Source of the DNA: a virus
Strand: one strand, 5' to 3'
Virus record (IMG/VR): IMGVR_UViG_3300005826_000037
Coordinates: 49,645 to 113,644 of that record
Length of the DNA: 64,000 nucleotides
In this document: positions 25,618-34,528 of the stretch, piece after piece
How positions within the stretch are numbered: the first letter of the stretch is position 1
Layout of the letters: each line of letters begins with the position of its first letter
Made by a program: the position numbers and the translations under genes
Notes under the pieces: generated by a model
Told to the model about the DNA's origin: nothing
The model's input: only the letters and a program-made list of their open reading frames with translations
Database searches by the model: none

Positions 25618-26093
25618 GTCGCTTTTTTGCCTCTTCTATTTCTTCTCGTTTTTGGCTCTGGCTCTGGTTCTACCTCAGATTCAGACTCTTCCTCTTCTAG
25701 CTCTTCTGGTTCTTCAACATCACCATTTTCTTTATCAATTTGTTCTTGCTTCTTTCTTAAAGCCTCAGCATATTCTTCCTTATTCTTTTGTTCTTCAGCT
25801 CTAAGCATTTCTTCTCTTTTTGCTCTTTCCTCTTGTAGAATATATGAATTTAGTACATTATATACTATACTACCCATGGCTGAATATGCTGATGCTTGAC
25901 CATCAGCAACTGCAGCCTGCTTTCTAAAAGATTCTGCTTGCGCTGCACAAACTTGTCTTTGTCTCTCAGACTCATTCAAGATTTGTAGCAATGTGGCTTC
26001 GTAGAAAGATTTTAAATTAACATCTACTACTCCTGCAGTAACTGCATCTAATACTCTTTTTCTTAACTTAATAATATCATCAGCGTGACTCAT
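25614..26093 (-). CDS. Coiled-coil virion-cluster protein with acidic tail
   Basis: 159 aa. A helical N-terminal region (LRKRVLDAVTAGVVDVNLKS) leads to a long Glu/Arg/Lys helix (ERAKREEMLRAEEQKNKEEY), then a Glu-rich stretch and a basic terminus (KTRRNRRGKKAT). AAGGAA ribosome site; ATGA overlaps on both sides. No DGY. It may be a linker or assembly chaperone for the surrounding tail genes. Confidence 0.5.
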   Translation of the reverse strand: MSHADDIIKLRKRVLDAVTAGVVDVNLKSFYEATLLQILNESERQRQVCAAQAESFRKQAAVADGQASAYSAMGSIVYNVLNSYILQEERAKREEMLRAEEQKNKEEYAEALRKKQEQIDKENGDVEEPEELEEEESESEVEPEPEPKTRRNRRGKKAT

Positions 26094-26317
26094 AATTGTT
26101 CCTTTTTCTTATTCTGTCTTGCAACATACCCAGCTATACATAGGCAAATTTCACAATAAATTCCATTTATCCCATTACCGGAAACCAAAAAAAACCTAGT
26201 AGGTTCTTCTGGTCCTTCCTCCTGAATTTTAAATGTTTCAGGAGGAATGTGACCAGATGCGCAGATCCTACTAGGATTTTCTACTTGCTTAACTGTTAAA
26301 TCAGGTTTATCTATCAT
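26090..26317 (-). CDS. Small zinc-finger-like protein
   Basis: 75 aa with CASGH near residue 19 and CEICLC near residue 55, a C-x3-H plus C-x2-C pattern suggesting a small zinc knuckle. Lysine-rich end (RQNKKKEQL). No clear ribosome site; overlaps the next gene as ATGA. Function unknown. Confidence 0.45.
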   Translation of the reverse strand: MIDKPDLTVKQVENPSRICASGHIPPETFKIQEEGPEEPTRFFLVSGNGINGIYCEICLCIAGYVARQNKKKEQL

Positions 26318-26334
26318 ACATTATCATATATCAA

Positions 26335-27822
26335 TCATGCATAAATCATGTAATTGATATGATCACCTGCCTTGACTTTATAATAGAAAGTTACCTGAGT
26401 TGTTGAGGTTTCTGCATAATCATTTCCATCAACAATTGGTCCTGGGTCTCTCAAAACACCTCTTGTAAACAAAACAAGATATTGACCGTTATTAGTTCCG
26501 TCAAGTGTGTATGTATTTGCTCCTGGAAGAGTGTGAGCTACGCCTGCATCAATATCAACAGTTACTCTTTCAATAACTCTTGTCATAGAAGCTGTTCCCA
26601 ATGCATCAGCCAACTCTTGCAAAGATTGTGTAATGGTGTATCCATCAGTCAAGATAGAGCCGGTGTAGTTTCTATCACCAATCTGCTCATTCAAGGTATT
26701 AAGAGCTTCAACAACACTTGGGGTTGCATCTGGAAGATTATTAAATGGATAATAAATACCAGTATTAGTCAAAAGACCTGCAAGACTAGTATCTCCATCG
26801 GATGTTCCAATTGTATCCAAGATATCACTAATATCTTGTTTCATTCCAGAATCACCAATGATACCATTGGTTAATGTAGTTCTGAAGTCAGTTTCATTGA
26901 TTTGGTCTACTCTTGTACGATAACCGTAATACAAATCAACTGTTGTTGGTTGGTATCCATCCCATGTATATGCTACGGAAGAGCTTAATGCATCGCCAAA
27001 TGGAACTGCTCTAAACTCAATTTCAACAGAGTTTGGTGATACACCTGTTGTTCCTGCACGAGTAAGACCGAAGATTCTGTAACCATCAGTAGAGCCACCA
27101 ACAGCAACTAATGCAGCCTCAGTTAATGGGTTGATGATTTCAACATAACATGCATCATAATTTCCAGCGTCTGCACCATCAGTGATTGGAACACCAGTTG
27201 TGTCTGTCGCATCAGCATGCTTCAAATTACCTGTATCAGTAATTGTTGTATAGCCATCGCCTTGACTGACTGCATCATCAGTGAACAATCTATTCATAAC
27301 CCATGCGTGGGCATCCATTGTCTTACTTGCAATGTTAGAAAGATTTGCAGGGACGTTTGTTCCAACAGCAGTTGGTCTTTGATAAGTTGGGATTGCTGCA
27401 GAATAAGCAACACCCTTGATTGCAGCACGGTCTGTACGCTCAAAATTAAGGTCGTCTTCCAAACTATATGGATATCTCTCTATCCAAGTTACATATCCAT
27501 CATTTGCAACAGCAGAAGCATTAGAGATATCAACAGATGTTGCTGAATTGTAAGTGATAATTAGGAAGGTTCCGTTATTTCCACCCTGAGAAGCTCCGGA
27601 AATGGAAAGGAAATTTCCAATAGAACTGACAGTCATTCCTGTCAATCCAGTAAGTGTTGCTACACCAGCAACAACAGAACCAATGTAACCATCAGTTCCA
27701 GTTTGACCACTAAGCGCAGAACCTAGACTATTAGGCTCGTCCGCTAAAGTCATTGAAGCATTCTTAGTTAGTGAACCAGCAATATCAAGAGCTTGGTCCA
27801 ACGCATTTTCTCTAGATGTCAT
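26335..27822 (-). CDS. Large neck or fibre virion protein with six DGY
   Basis: 495 aa. After a helical start (ENALDQALDIAGSLTKN) there is a small beta module (VVAGVATLTGLTGM, FLSISGASQGGNNGTFLIIT) bounded by DGY on both sides, which resembles inserts in phage decoration and fibre proteins. A helical neck (DISDILDTIGTSDGDT) and a C-terminal beta-sandwich (TRVIERVTVDIDAGVAH, FTRGVLRDPGPIVDG) follow. Six DGY copies. AGGAG ribosome site. It is the first large gene downstream of the capsid and connector region, compatible with a neck fibre, but no specific family was recognised. Confidence 0.5.
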   Translation of the reverse strand: MTSRENALDQALDIAGSLTKNASMTLADEPNSLGSALSGQTGTDGYIGSVVAGVATLTGLTGMTVSSIGNFLSISGASQGGNNGTFLIITYNSATSVDISNASAVANDGYVTWIERYPYSLEDDLNFERTDRAAIKGVAYSAAIPTYQRPTAVGTNVPANLSNIASKTMDAHAWVMNRLFTDDAVSQGDGYTTITDTGNLKHADATDTTGVPITDGADAGNYDACYVEIINPLTEAALVAVGGSTDGYRIFGLTRAGTTGVSPNSVEIEFRAVPFGDALSSSVAYTWDGYQPTTVDLYYGYRTRVDQINETDFRTTLTNGIIGDSGMKQDISDILDTIGTSDGDTSLAGLLTNTGIYYPFNNLPDATPSVVEALNTLNEQIGDRNYTGSILTDGYTITQSLQELADALGTASMTRVIERVTVDIDAGVAHTLPGANTYTLDGTNNGQYLVLFTRGVLRDPGPIVDGNDYAETSTTQVTFYYKVKAGDHINYMIYA

Positions 27823-27926
27823 TTTTACTCCTATGTAAATAAGCCAGTAATAAATTACCAGATTTCTCTTGCGCCCTTATAGTTACTGGTTATAGTTTGT
27901 TTAAACTTAATTGGCTCTGTTCTGTA

Positions 27927-27936
27927 TATCTAAATA
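27927..27936 (-). promoter_or_regulatory. Recurrent TATTTAGATA element
   Basis: TATTTAGATA on the minus strand, about 105 nt upstream of the 495-aa gene in a 130-nt intergenic gap. The same word or its TTTAGATA core occurs at 29339 and twice near 47.3 kb, each time ahead of a minus-strand gene. It may be a phage late-promoter core, a role that in T4 is filled by TATAAATA; that function is inferred from recurrence only. Confidence 0.3.
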
Positions 27937-27952
27937 TTACATATTTAAGTTC

Positions 27953-28576
27953 TTATATTGACGGATTTTCTACAACATAATTAGAATACATTTTGCTTTT
28001 ATGTCTTGGAGCAAATGAAACAAGAATAATTGTATCATAACCAGTACCTACACCACCAGACTCAGATACTATATAATCATCAGTTTCTATTAATTCTCTT
28101 CCATTATGGAATACTTGTATCTTAAAAGTATTACCATGAAATACTCCATTTATAAACTTATCAGGTGATGGTATTTTAAATATCCTATTAGAACCATTTA
28201 TAGCCCCAATAAGCTTAACATTCTGTTTCAAAAGAAATGGTATCTCTGATACCACCCCAGTCACTTCAAGACCCTTTATAATTCCAGCATCTTGAAGGAA
28301 TTTCTTTTGATCATCATTAAATTGTAAAAGATCAATATCACTACATTCTACAACAATATCTCCTGCTAAAATCTTATGCCTTAATTCTCCCTTTAGGAGA
28401 GAAGCCCTGATATCCTGTTCTGCAACTCCAGGTATCTGCAAAATATCTCTTGTCCGATTAAACGGTATTGGATAATTAAATATCTTTATCGTTTTTCTAC
28501 GATCATTAGTTATATTACGTACAATAAAACACCCATATTTCTTCAGATAAGGGGCAAATTCGTCCATTGTAGACAT
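27953..28576 (-). CDS. Conserved head/neck virion protein
   Basis: 207 aa. The N-terminal half (KTIKIFNYPIPFNRTRDILQ, DIRASLLKGELRHKILAGDI) is a sequence type I associate with structural clusters of large phages. The C-terminal half is a beta domain (NRIFKIPSPDKFINGVFHG, FKIQVFHNGRELIETDDY), close to the receptor-side modules that follow NGxxL patterns. Ribosome site AAGGAG inside the upstream gene's last codons. No DGY. Between capsid and tail genes, so a connector or head-completion role is likely. Confidence 0.5.
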   Translation of the reverse strand: MSTMDEFAPYLKKYGCFIVRNITNDRRKTIKIFNYPIPFNRTRDILQIPGVAEQDIRASLLKGELRHKILAGDIVVECSDIDLLQFNDDQKKFLQDAGIIKGLEVTGVVSEIPFLLKQNVKLIGAINGSNRIFKIPSPDKFINGVFHGNTFKIQVFHNGRELIETDDYIVSESGGVGTGYDTIILVSFAPRHKSKMYSNYVVENPSI

Positions 28577-28579
28577 GGC

Positions 28580-29290
28580 TTACTCCTTTCTGTCTTTAAT
28601 ACTATCTCTAATGGTTATTGTTATCGTCCTTTCAACTTCTGGATTGTCTTGAGTTGCTTTAACACCACCAAATAATTTTTCCATCAATGTATCATATGAT
28701 TGATTTGCAATATCACTCTTAGAGATCTCAATGGCTTTATTTACATCTTTTCTAGTAAGATCTTCGTCCTTACCCAAAATAATATTGGTAAGATTAGATT
28801 CTGCCATTTTTGAAAGTTCACCTAGACTCAATCTATATCTCATATGCAATAGTTCTTCAATATAATCAAGGCTTCCAACTCCTGGTTGGGCATTGGTATA
28901 ATCTCCATCATTAATTCCAGTTCTTAATCCACTGTTTAATGTATTCAACAAAACTCTAGCATAACTATCTTGCCATTCTGGCTCTTTACCATATTTGGCT
29001 TTAAGGTTATCTAAAACATCTTTTAGTTTGGCTAGGTTTTTTAGTTTTTCAGATATAGCCTCGGAAATAAAAGCCTCACTACGGCTATAATTTTGCAAAC
29101 CTCTTCTTGGATTATACTCAGTTTCTTGATCAATCCTACGAGTATCAAATGCAATTTTTGTTAAGCCATTATCAGATAATAATGAATCGAGACCCTGCTT
29201 TCTTAATGACAACGCCTTCCTTCTAGCACTTCTATCTTTGGTGCCTTCGGTTATTAATTTAAACAGTTCTGTAGCAGTTTCTATTTTCAT
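28580..29290 (-). CDS. Hypothetical helical virion-cluster protein
   Basis: 236 aa, predominantly alpha-helical and charged (KIETATELFKLITEGTKDRS, KLKNLAKLKDVLDNLKAKYG). No recognised motif. Its start lacks a good ribosome site. Transcription may begin in the gap before it, which contains a TATTTAGATA element at 29339. It is coupled to the 207-aa gene. Possibly a head-tail connector or assembly protein; function unknown. Confidence 0.45.
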   Translation of the reverse strand: MKIETATELFKLITEGTKDRSARRKALSLRKQGLDSLLSDNGLTKIAFDTRRIDQETEYNPRRGLQNYSRSEAFISEAISEKLKNLAKLKDVLDNLKAKYGKEPEWQDSYARVLLNTLNSGLRTGINDGDYTNAQPGVGSLDYIEELLHMRYRLSLGELSKMAESNLTNIILGKDEDLTRKDVNKAIEISKSDIANQSYDTLMEKLFGGVKATQDNPEVERTITITIRDSIKDRKE

Positions 29291-29338
29291 ATGGACGCTT
29301 TCAGGAGATTAACACATTATTATGCCTCATTATTATCT

Positions 29339-29348
29339 TATCTAAATA
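29339..29348 (-). promoter_or_regulatory. Recurrent TATTTAGATA element
   Basis: TATTTAGATA on the minus strand, 48 nt upstream of the 236-aa gene start. See the identical element at 27927. It lies between divergent genes, opposite a sigma70-like plus-strand promoter. Confidence 0.3.
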
Positions 29349-29360
29349 TTGATACGACAC

Positions 29361-29390
29361 TTGACACCCTTTTTTAAAGATTTACGCTAT
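29361..29390 (+). promoter_or_regulatory. Possible sigma70-type promoter for CCA enzyme
   Basis: TTGACA at 29361-29366 is a perfect -35 hexamer. A -10 candidate is TACGCT (29383, spacer 16) or CGCTAT (29385, spacer 18). It sits 22-29 nt ahead of the chosen start. The -10 match is poor, so this is tentative. Confidence 0.35.
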
Positions 29391-29411
29391 GCGCAAAGGC
29401 GAGGTATTTCT

Positions 29412-30608
29412 ATGAACAAAAATGCAGCTGAAGTGTGCAACATAATTCAACAACGGGGATATAAATCATACCTCGTTGGTGGTTGTGTTAGAGATTTACA
29501 ATTAAAACAAGTCCCTAAAGACTGGGATATTGCCACAAATGCATCCCCTGATGTAATTCAAGAAACATTCGATAAAACATATCCAACAGGTCTAAAACAT
29601 GGAACTGTCACTGTTTCCCTTAATGGAGAACACTTTGAGGTAACTACTTTTAGAACCGAAGGCAAATATTCAGACGGAAGAAGACCGGACTCGGTTGAAT
29701 TTGTGAACAATATAGAAGAAGACTTGGCAAGAAGAGACTTCACTATCAATGCCATGGCTTTTGACCCAATCAAAAATGAATTAGTTGATCCATTCGGTGG
29801 AGAAAAAGATCTTAAGAATGAATATCTAAAATGCGTTGGTAACCCAAATGAACGCTTTCAAGAAGACGGTCTTAGAATCATGAGGGCAGCAAGATTTGCT
29901 GCCAGATTTGGTTTTGTAATAGAATCACAAACATTCAAAGCGATGTCTAATCCTGATAATCTAAAAGTTCTCAGTAAAGTCTCAAAAGAAAGAATGAATG
30001 ATGAATTATCAAAGATTCTTATGGGATCAAACATGAGTTATGGTATCAAGATTCTATTTGACACTGGCGCTATGAGTATGGTATCTTCCCTATTAGTGCC
30101 GCACGAAGTGCGATTGTGTAAGGGAGATCTTGAGACTAGACTTGCACATCTATACCGCGATTACGATCCGAAATATGTTCTTGAAGAACTTAAAATGTTA
30201 AAATTCTCAAACAAAGAGATTAAAAGAGTTGAATTCATCCTTAATTCAAAATTTAGATATTTCAATTTATTAAAAAATAAAACAAATCTCGATTATAAAG
30301 AATTTATTGCCCATTTAAAAAACAAATCACCAGATGAATATAATTATACACTTGAACAATTTAATCATTGGGTTTGTGCAGATTATAATCTATTAAAACA
30401 TCATTATGAAGTTTTTGATAAATTTAAAGATATTGTTGTTTTTTCTAGAAAAGATTTAGCAATAAACGGAAATGATCTGATAGCTATAGGAATTACTGAT
30501 GGTAAACAAATTGGTTCAACATTGGATTATTGTTATCAATTAGTTATTAAAAATTCAAAACTAAATAATAAAAATGTTCTTCTAAACATAATAAATAATT
30601 CTGATTAA
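29412..30608 (+). CDS. cca: CCA-adding tRNA nucleotidyltransferase
   Basis: 398 aa from ATG 29412, chosen because GAGG lies 8 nt upstream; an open extension to 29349 has no site. Motif A reads LVGGCVRDLQ (GG-VRD 23-28) and DWDIAT with carboxylates Asp37 and Asp39; motif B is RRDFTINAMAFDP (107 on); motif D is EDGLRIMRAARFAARFGF (151 on). These are the class II CCA-adding or poly(A) polymerase hallmarks. The C-terminal half is a more divergent helical body. The enzyme would mature phage or host tRNAs by adding 3' CCA. It is alone on the plus strand and its stop overlaps that of the convergent HNH gene. Confidence 0.85.
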   Translation: MNKNAAEVCNIIQQRGYKSYLVGGCVRDLQLKQVPKDWDIATNASPDVIQETFDKTYPTGLKHGTVTVSLNGEHFEVTTFRTEGKYSDGRRPDSVEFVNNIEEDLARRDFTINAMAFDPIKNELVDPFGGEKDLKNEYLKCVGNPNERFQEDGLRIMRAARFAARFGFVIESQTFKAMSNPDNLKVLSKVSKERMNDELSKILMGSNMSYGIKILFDTGAMSMVSSLLVPHEVRLCKGDLETRLAHLYRDYDPKYVLEELKMLKFSNKEIKRVEFILNSKFRYFNLLKNKTNLDYKEFIAHLKNKSPDEYNYTLEQFNHWVCADYNLLKHHYEVFDKFKDIVVFSRKDLAINGNDLIAIGITDGKQIGSTLDYCYQLVIKNSKLNNKNVLLNIINNSD

Positions 30609-31165
30609 GACATAAAAAATGTATAAACTTTAATTATCCATTCTTTAAATTCTTCAATAGATCTTTCTCTTTTAGCATAATTACAATACTTGCAACAAGC
30701 TACGCAATTTTCTTTAGAATGTGGTTTAGAATTATCCAATCGATCCAATCCATTATATATAAAATATCCATTTTTCTTCATATCATCTGAAGATTTTTTA
30801 TCAGCACCATTTTGAATATTTGACGGAGGATTTCCACAATAATAACAATATTTCTGTGATATAAAATAAAAATCCTCAAATTGCATTTCATTATAATTAG
30901 CACGCCAAACTCGTCTAGCAGAAGCTTCTATAGGCGTATATTTTATACATTTAGAATACATATTTTTTGCCCTCAAAGAACGCTGTTTTTTATTCCAACA
31001 ACCACATGATTTAGTACCTCCACTTCGTAATTCTTCTGTTTTAATATCTTTAATAATACCACAATCACATTGACACTTCCAGGCAGAACGACCATTAATT
31101 GGTTGAGCTTGCTCTATAACTGTTAACATACTATATTTTTGACCAATAAGATTTAATTTTTTCAT
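30605..31165 (-). CDS. HNH homing endonuclease
   Basis: 186 aa. The N-terminus has a zinc-binding unit (WKCQCDCG ... SGGTKSCGC) often seen ahead of phage HNH domains. The C-terminal domain begins CYYCGNPPSN, contains NGLDRLDNSKPHSKENCV with the catalytic Asp-Asn region, and closes CCKYCNYAKRERSIEEF. No clear ribosome site. It lies downstream of the capsid terminator and convergent with the CCA enzyme. Very AT-rich, typical of a mobile insertion. Confidence 0.85.
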   Translation of the reverse strand: MKKLNLIGQKYSMLTVIEQAQPINGRSAWKCQCDCGIIKDIKTEELRSGGTKSCGCWNKKQRSLRAKNMYSKCIKYTPIEASARRVWRANYNEMQFEDFYFISQKYCYYCGNPPSNIQNGADKKSSDDMKKNGYFIYNGLDRLDNSKPHSKENCVACCKYCNYAKRERSIEEFKEWIIKVYTFFMS

Positions 31166-31218
31166 ATTAATCTATATATCAAGTGAAACATAGTTTGTGC
31201 CAGGTATGTATTATAAAA

Positions 31219-31244
31219 ATAAAGCCGAGATTACTCGGCTTTAT
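31219..31244 (-). terminator. Strong intrinsic terminator after capsid gene
   Basis: An 11-bp perfect stem ATAAAGCCGAG/CTCGGCTTTAT with an ATTA loop lies 45 nt past the capsid stop codon. The minus strand continues ATTTTTAT, a U-run, so it terminates capsid transcripts. The plus strand also continues ATTTTAAA, so it may work in both directions. Confidence 0.85.
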
Positions 31245-31288
31245 TTTAAATTAAGTTGGTGTCTAAGTATTTGATTTTATTCAAAACC

Positions 31289-32299
31289 TTATTCGACAAC
31301 TACGCTTTTACGCCCGGCTGCGACGCCTCTTGGGTTTACAATGGCGAGACCAATAATCTCACTTACGACCCAACCCAGCTTAAGTTGCTTTGGTTCATCT
31401 GCTGGAAGTACTTCAATATCCTGACGAATTGGCATGACTCCAACGAATTCGGGGTCTGCCGCACCGTAGATCGTTCCGGGAGGGACAATCTTGCTCACCA
31501 TAATGTCTGAGCCCCAAATGTGAGCATAAAGACCAGTTTGAAGAACTTCACGCATGGTGACAGGATCGAAATCGCCGCCAGATACGCCTTGTCCACCACC
31601 AGATCCCCACTTAAGGATATCGGTGAACTCATTGATGTTCATGAAATACTTGGTTGTGACAAGGTCCCAGCGATCGATCTGTTGTTTAATTTCAACTAGG
31701 TCTCTCTTAAGCAATCCAGCATCAGCGATATCGGTAAGGGTGTTTTCAACGGAAGCAGCTGCATCCAATGCTGCGAAGACGTTTGCATCTTCTTGTGCCA
31801 TCATTTCTTGACGTGCCTTTTGGACAGCTCTGTCGATGACGTTGAATCTACGCCTTTTGACTTCTGCAATACGTACAGTTGGATTTGCGTAAAGTTCGAA
31901 CTCAGGAACTACAACACGGTCACCAAAAACTCTGGACTCTGGTCCAGTACCGTTGCTAGAAATAACAACAGCTGCAACATCGATGTCACGGTCATAAGTT
32001 GGCATTGCACCTTGTGGAAGAGGATCAACAACCAATGCTCTACGAGCAATTCCATGGTAGTCAAGGTTTCTACGGATTGGGTTTGCCATTGCTTGTGCAA
32101 GAGCAATCTTTCCATCTTGAGTCATGATAGCACGGGAGATAAGCTCATCACGCTTCTCATCGCTCAATTGTGGTTGTCCAGCGAGACCCATATTGGAAGG
32201 TTGGTTCTCTTCGAGAATTGCGGCATACTTTACAAGAGTTTGTAAAGCATCCTTTAAAGATCCGGCGTTCATTTCGCCATGGTTATTAAACATATTCAT
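31289..32299 (-). CDS. Major capsid protein
   Basis: 336 aa. Start chosen at 32299, with AGGAG 8 nt upstream. The N-terminal 45 residues are helical and charged and may be the removable delta domain. The central part (RRALVVDPLPQGAMPTYDRD, VVVPEFELYANPTVRIAEVK, VIDRAVQKARQEMMAQEDAN) and the C-terminal half (FTDILKWGSG, VMPIRQDIEVLPAD, LAIVNPRGVAAGRKSV) follow HK97-fold major capsid proteins: N-arm, E-loop-like strand, spine helix and P-domain. Its higher GC and the terminator right behind it indicate very strong expression. No DGY. Confidence 0.85.
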   Translation of the reverse strand: MNMFNNHGEMNAGSLKDALQTLVKYAAILEENQPSNMGLAGQPQLSDEKRDELISRAIMTQDGKIALAQAMANPIRRNLDYHGIARRALVVDPLPQGAMPTYDRDIDVAAVVISSNGTGPESRVFGDRVVVPEFELYANPTVRIAEVKRRRFNVIDRAVQKARQEMMAQEDANVFAALDAAASVENTLTDIADAGLLKRDLVEIKQQIDRWDLVTTKYFMNINEFTDILKWGSGGGQGVSGGDFDPVTMREVLQTGLYAHIWGSDIMVSKIVPPGTIYGAADPEFVGVMPIRQDIEVLPADEPKQLKLGWVVSEIIGLAIVNPRGVAAGRKSVVVE

Positions 32300-32427
32300 T
32301 ATTTATTCTCCTAGAATTTTTTGCCAGTCTTACCAGCTTTATTTATTTAAACTTAAAGGATAGGGGATCCCCGAATTAACAGGGTTTAATTTAGCCCACT
32401 CCCCTGGGCAGACTTAAGTCTTATTTA
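32300..32427 (-). promoter_or_regulatory. Leader region of capsid gene with palindromes
   Basis: 128 nt between the decoration and capsid genes. It contains GCCCA-CTCCCC-TGGGC (a 5-bp hairpin), the palindromes GGGGATCCCC and AGACTTAAGTCT, and the AT-rich word TTTAAATAAATAAAG about 45 nt ahead of the capsid ribosome site. It could attenuate read-through and carry a separate capsid promoter. Evidence is structural resemblance only. Confidence 0.35.
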
Positions 32428-33093
32428 TCAGAATTGTGGGTTAAAGTGGAACACTGCGAAAGCATATGTTCTAGCACTTGACAATGCTGATGCTAGGTAG
32501 TTTGGAGTGGTTACCAAAGAACCGTTTGTTACGAATTCAACAAAGTGTCCAACAACAACTGTATTGGAATTTGCTAACGTTGATCCAACAGGAGTTAATT
32601 GTCCGCCCTTAAGAGTTGCTGGAGCAAATGTTAAGGAAGCACCAACTGCCAAAGTTGTATTGGTTGGTGTCAAACCATCAGCTGCTGCTGTGTCACATGC
32701 GTCCAAAGAGACTGCATAGAGACCTGGTTTATCCCAGCAAGTTACCTTGCCAGAGCCGGTTGCAGTGTGAGGTCCGAGGACAGCGCCACCTGTGGAAACT
32801 AATCCAACAGTTCCGCCAACAACAGATCCAAACAAAGTTCCATATCCAGATGTTCCTTCATCAGCCAACATCAAAGGACGAGAAGAAGTTGCGACTGTAG
32901 CAGTGACAACAGTTCTCTTATTTGGGGTTACATACCCATCAAAAACATCCCAAGATGCTTTATCTGTGGAAACACCTGTTACAACAGATGAAAAGGTTAC
33001 GATTTCTCCACCCTTGAGATATGTTGCTTCTGTATCAAGACCATCGAACTGACCCAATGGTTGAATTCCTGGTTGCAAAAGTTTTAAAGCCAT
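32428..33093 (-). CDS. Capsid decoration/stabilising protein
   Basis: 221 aa, immediately upstream of the capsid gene. It starts MALKLLQPGIQPLGQFDGLD and is a Thr/Val/Ala/Gly-rich beta protein (TVVTATVATSSRPLMLADEG, VVVGHFVEFVTNGSLVT), typical of head decoration proteins that trimerise over capsid joints. One DGY (VFDGYV), the only such copy in the head module, agreeing with an outside location. AGGTAA ribosome site. Confidence 0.6.
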   Translation of the reverse strand: MALKLLQPGIQPLGQFDGLDTEATYLKGGEIVTFSSVVTGVSTDKASWDVFDGYVTPNKRTVVTATVATSSRPLMLADEGTSGYGTLFGSVVGGTVGLVSTGGAVLGPHTATGSGKVTCWDKPGLYAVSLDACDTAAADGLTPTNTTLAVGASLTFAPATLKGGQLTPVGSTLANSNTVVVGHFVEFVTNGSLVTTPNYLASALSSARTYAFAVFHFNPQF

Positions 33094-33201
33094 TTTAGTT
33101 ACCTATTTAATCTTTTAATGCCGTAATTTTTGATTAATCGGCACACTTACTTACACCTTGTACTTACTAAATCTAAAGGAGATATTTAGATATTGATATA
33201 T

Positions 33202-34479
33202 TTATTGCAAAATTGAGAACCTATCTAGTTCTTTTTCTAGATCTCTAATTTCATCATCGATAGATCTAGGTGTTTTTTCGCCACTTTCTGATTTTGGTTC
33301 TCTTGTATATTCTTTGCCTTTAGACTCTTCAGCATTCTCTTTTTCTTCTGGTTTACTCTTGCTCATAGCATTTTCAACCTTTTCTCTTGCCTTATTTTTA
33401 AATGAGCCAGCCTCTCCTAGAACATCTAGAAATCCTTTAACACTATCTTCATAAGGACCTAATGCTCTGACAACATCATCGAAATCATCAGCAAATAATC
33501 CATAACCACCAGAAAGACCTTTGGTCCAATCAACCATTCTAGTTAAGACTCCTTTATCTTGTGTCTGTCTTAATTTGTAAGACTCATCTTTAAAATTATC
33601 TTTTATCTGATCTAAATAAGCAGAGAATTCACGAACTTTTTTATCAAGAGTTTCATATGCTTTAAGCGCACTACTTGAATCAAAACCCTTGCTCATCTCT
33701 ATTAATTCTTGAGCTGATCTTGGTTTATCCATAGTTTCAATAATTGGCATAATCCTATCAATTTCTAATTTAAAATCCAAAACTTTGTTTTTGAAATTGC
33801 GCATTTCTTGCTTGAAGTTTTGAGTATATTCAGTACCAAAACCCCAATCAGAATTACTACTTATTAGATCATCAATTTCAGCAATTAAAGCTTCACTATT
33901 CTTTTGGAAGCCTTTATTAGCAAATGGTAAATGTTGTTGTGCATATAATACACCAAGAGCTGTAACAACACCAATAGCAACCGGAACCCAAGCAGTCTTT
34001 ACAATTTCATCTTTTTTTTTTAGATCAGCCATTTGCTCCAAGCATTTATCAGCCAATACACGAAGCTCTTCAAAATTCTTATTATCTAAATCATTACCTA
34101 CTCTAACCAAATTGAGAATAAATTCTTGTTCAGCATATTTCTTTTGCCTCAACATACCATCTGGTGTTTTATCTAAGATGTTAAGAAGAATTGTTTGCCT
34201 CTCATTAATATTTTCTACCAGCCCATTAATCTTATCATAAGATGGAGATACAACAACAGAATTTGGATGGGCAAGCTCAGCAATATTATGCTCATATTCC
34301 ATGCCCTTAGTAGTCTCTGGTTTCACACCATATAATGCTTCAATAGCAGATATGTCTAATGAATCCATTCTAGGATTTTCTTCGAGCTTTCTTTTAGCTT
34401 CTTCAGAAGTAACTCCAGATAGCATTCCCTTCTCTTCAGCTATTTTTACAAACTCATCAAAAATATCACTTTTTCTCAT
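33202..34479 (-). CDS. Probable internal virion or scaffold-associated protein
   Basis: 425 aa from ATG 34479; an upstream in-frame stretch would overlap the preceding gene. The protein is mainly coiled helices. Residues about 68-110 (AHPNSVVVSPSYDK then LLNILDKTPDG) form a small motif shared with the 427-aa gene at 38438. A hydrophobic helix (WVPVAIGVVTALGVLYA) is near residue 165. The C-terminus is charged low-complexity (SKPEEKENAEESKGKEY). It is part of a run of large proteins between scaffold and capsid that may be ejected with DNA. Confidence 0.45.
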   Translation of the reverse strand: MRKSDIFDEFVKIAEEKGMLSGVTSEEAKRKLEENPRMDSLDISAIEALYGVKPETTKGMEYEHNIAELAHPNSVVVSPSYDKINGLVENINERQTILLNILDKTPDGMLRQKKYAEQEFILNLVRVGNDLDNKNFEELRVLADKCLEQMADLKKKDEIVKTAWVPVAIGVVTALGVLYAQQHLPFANKGFQKNSEALIAEIDDLISSNSDWGFGTEYTQNFKQEMRNFKNKVLDFKLEIDRIMPIIETMDKPRSAQELIEMSKGFDSSSALKAYETLDKKVREFSAYLDQIKDNFKDESYKLRQTQDKGVLTRMVDWTKGLSGGYGLFADDFDDVVRALGPYEDSVKGFLDVLGEAGSFKNKAREKVENAMSKSKPEEKENAEESKGKEYTREPKSESGEKTPRSIDDEIRDLEKELDRFSILQ

Positions 34480-34528
34480 TATGGCATCTCTCTGTGGTAA
34501 ATTATATTTAATATGCTGGCATATGCGT

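Noticed and set aside
25627-25899. Ser-rich plus-strand open frame
   Set aside because: Antisense shadow of the Glu-rich C-terminus of the 159-aa protein.
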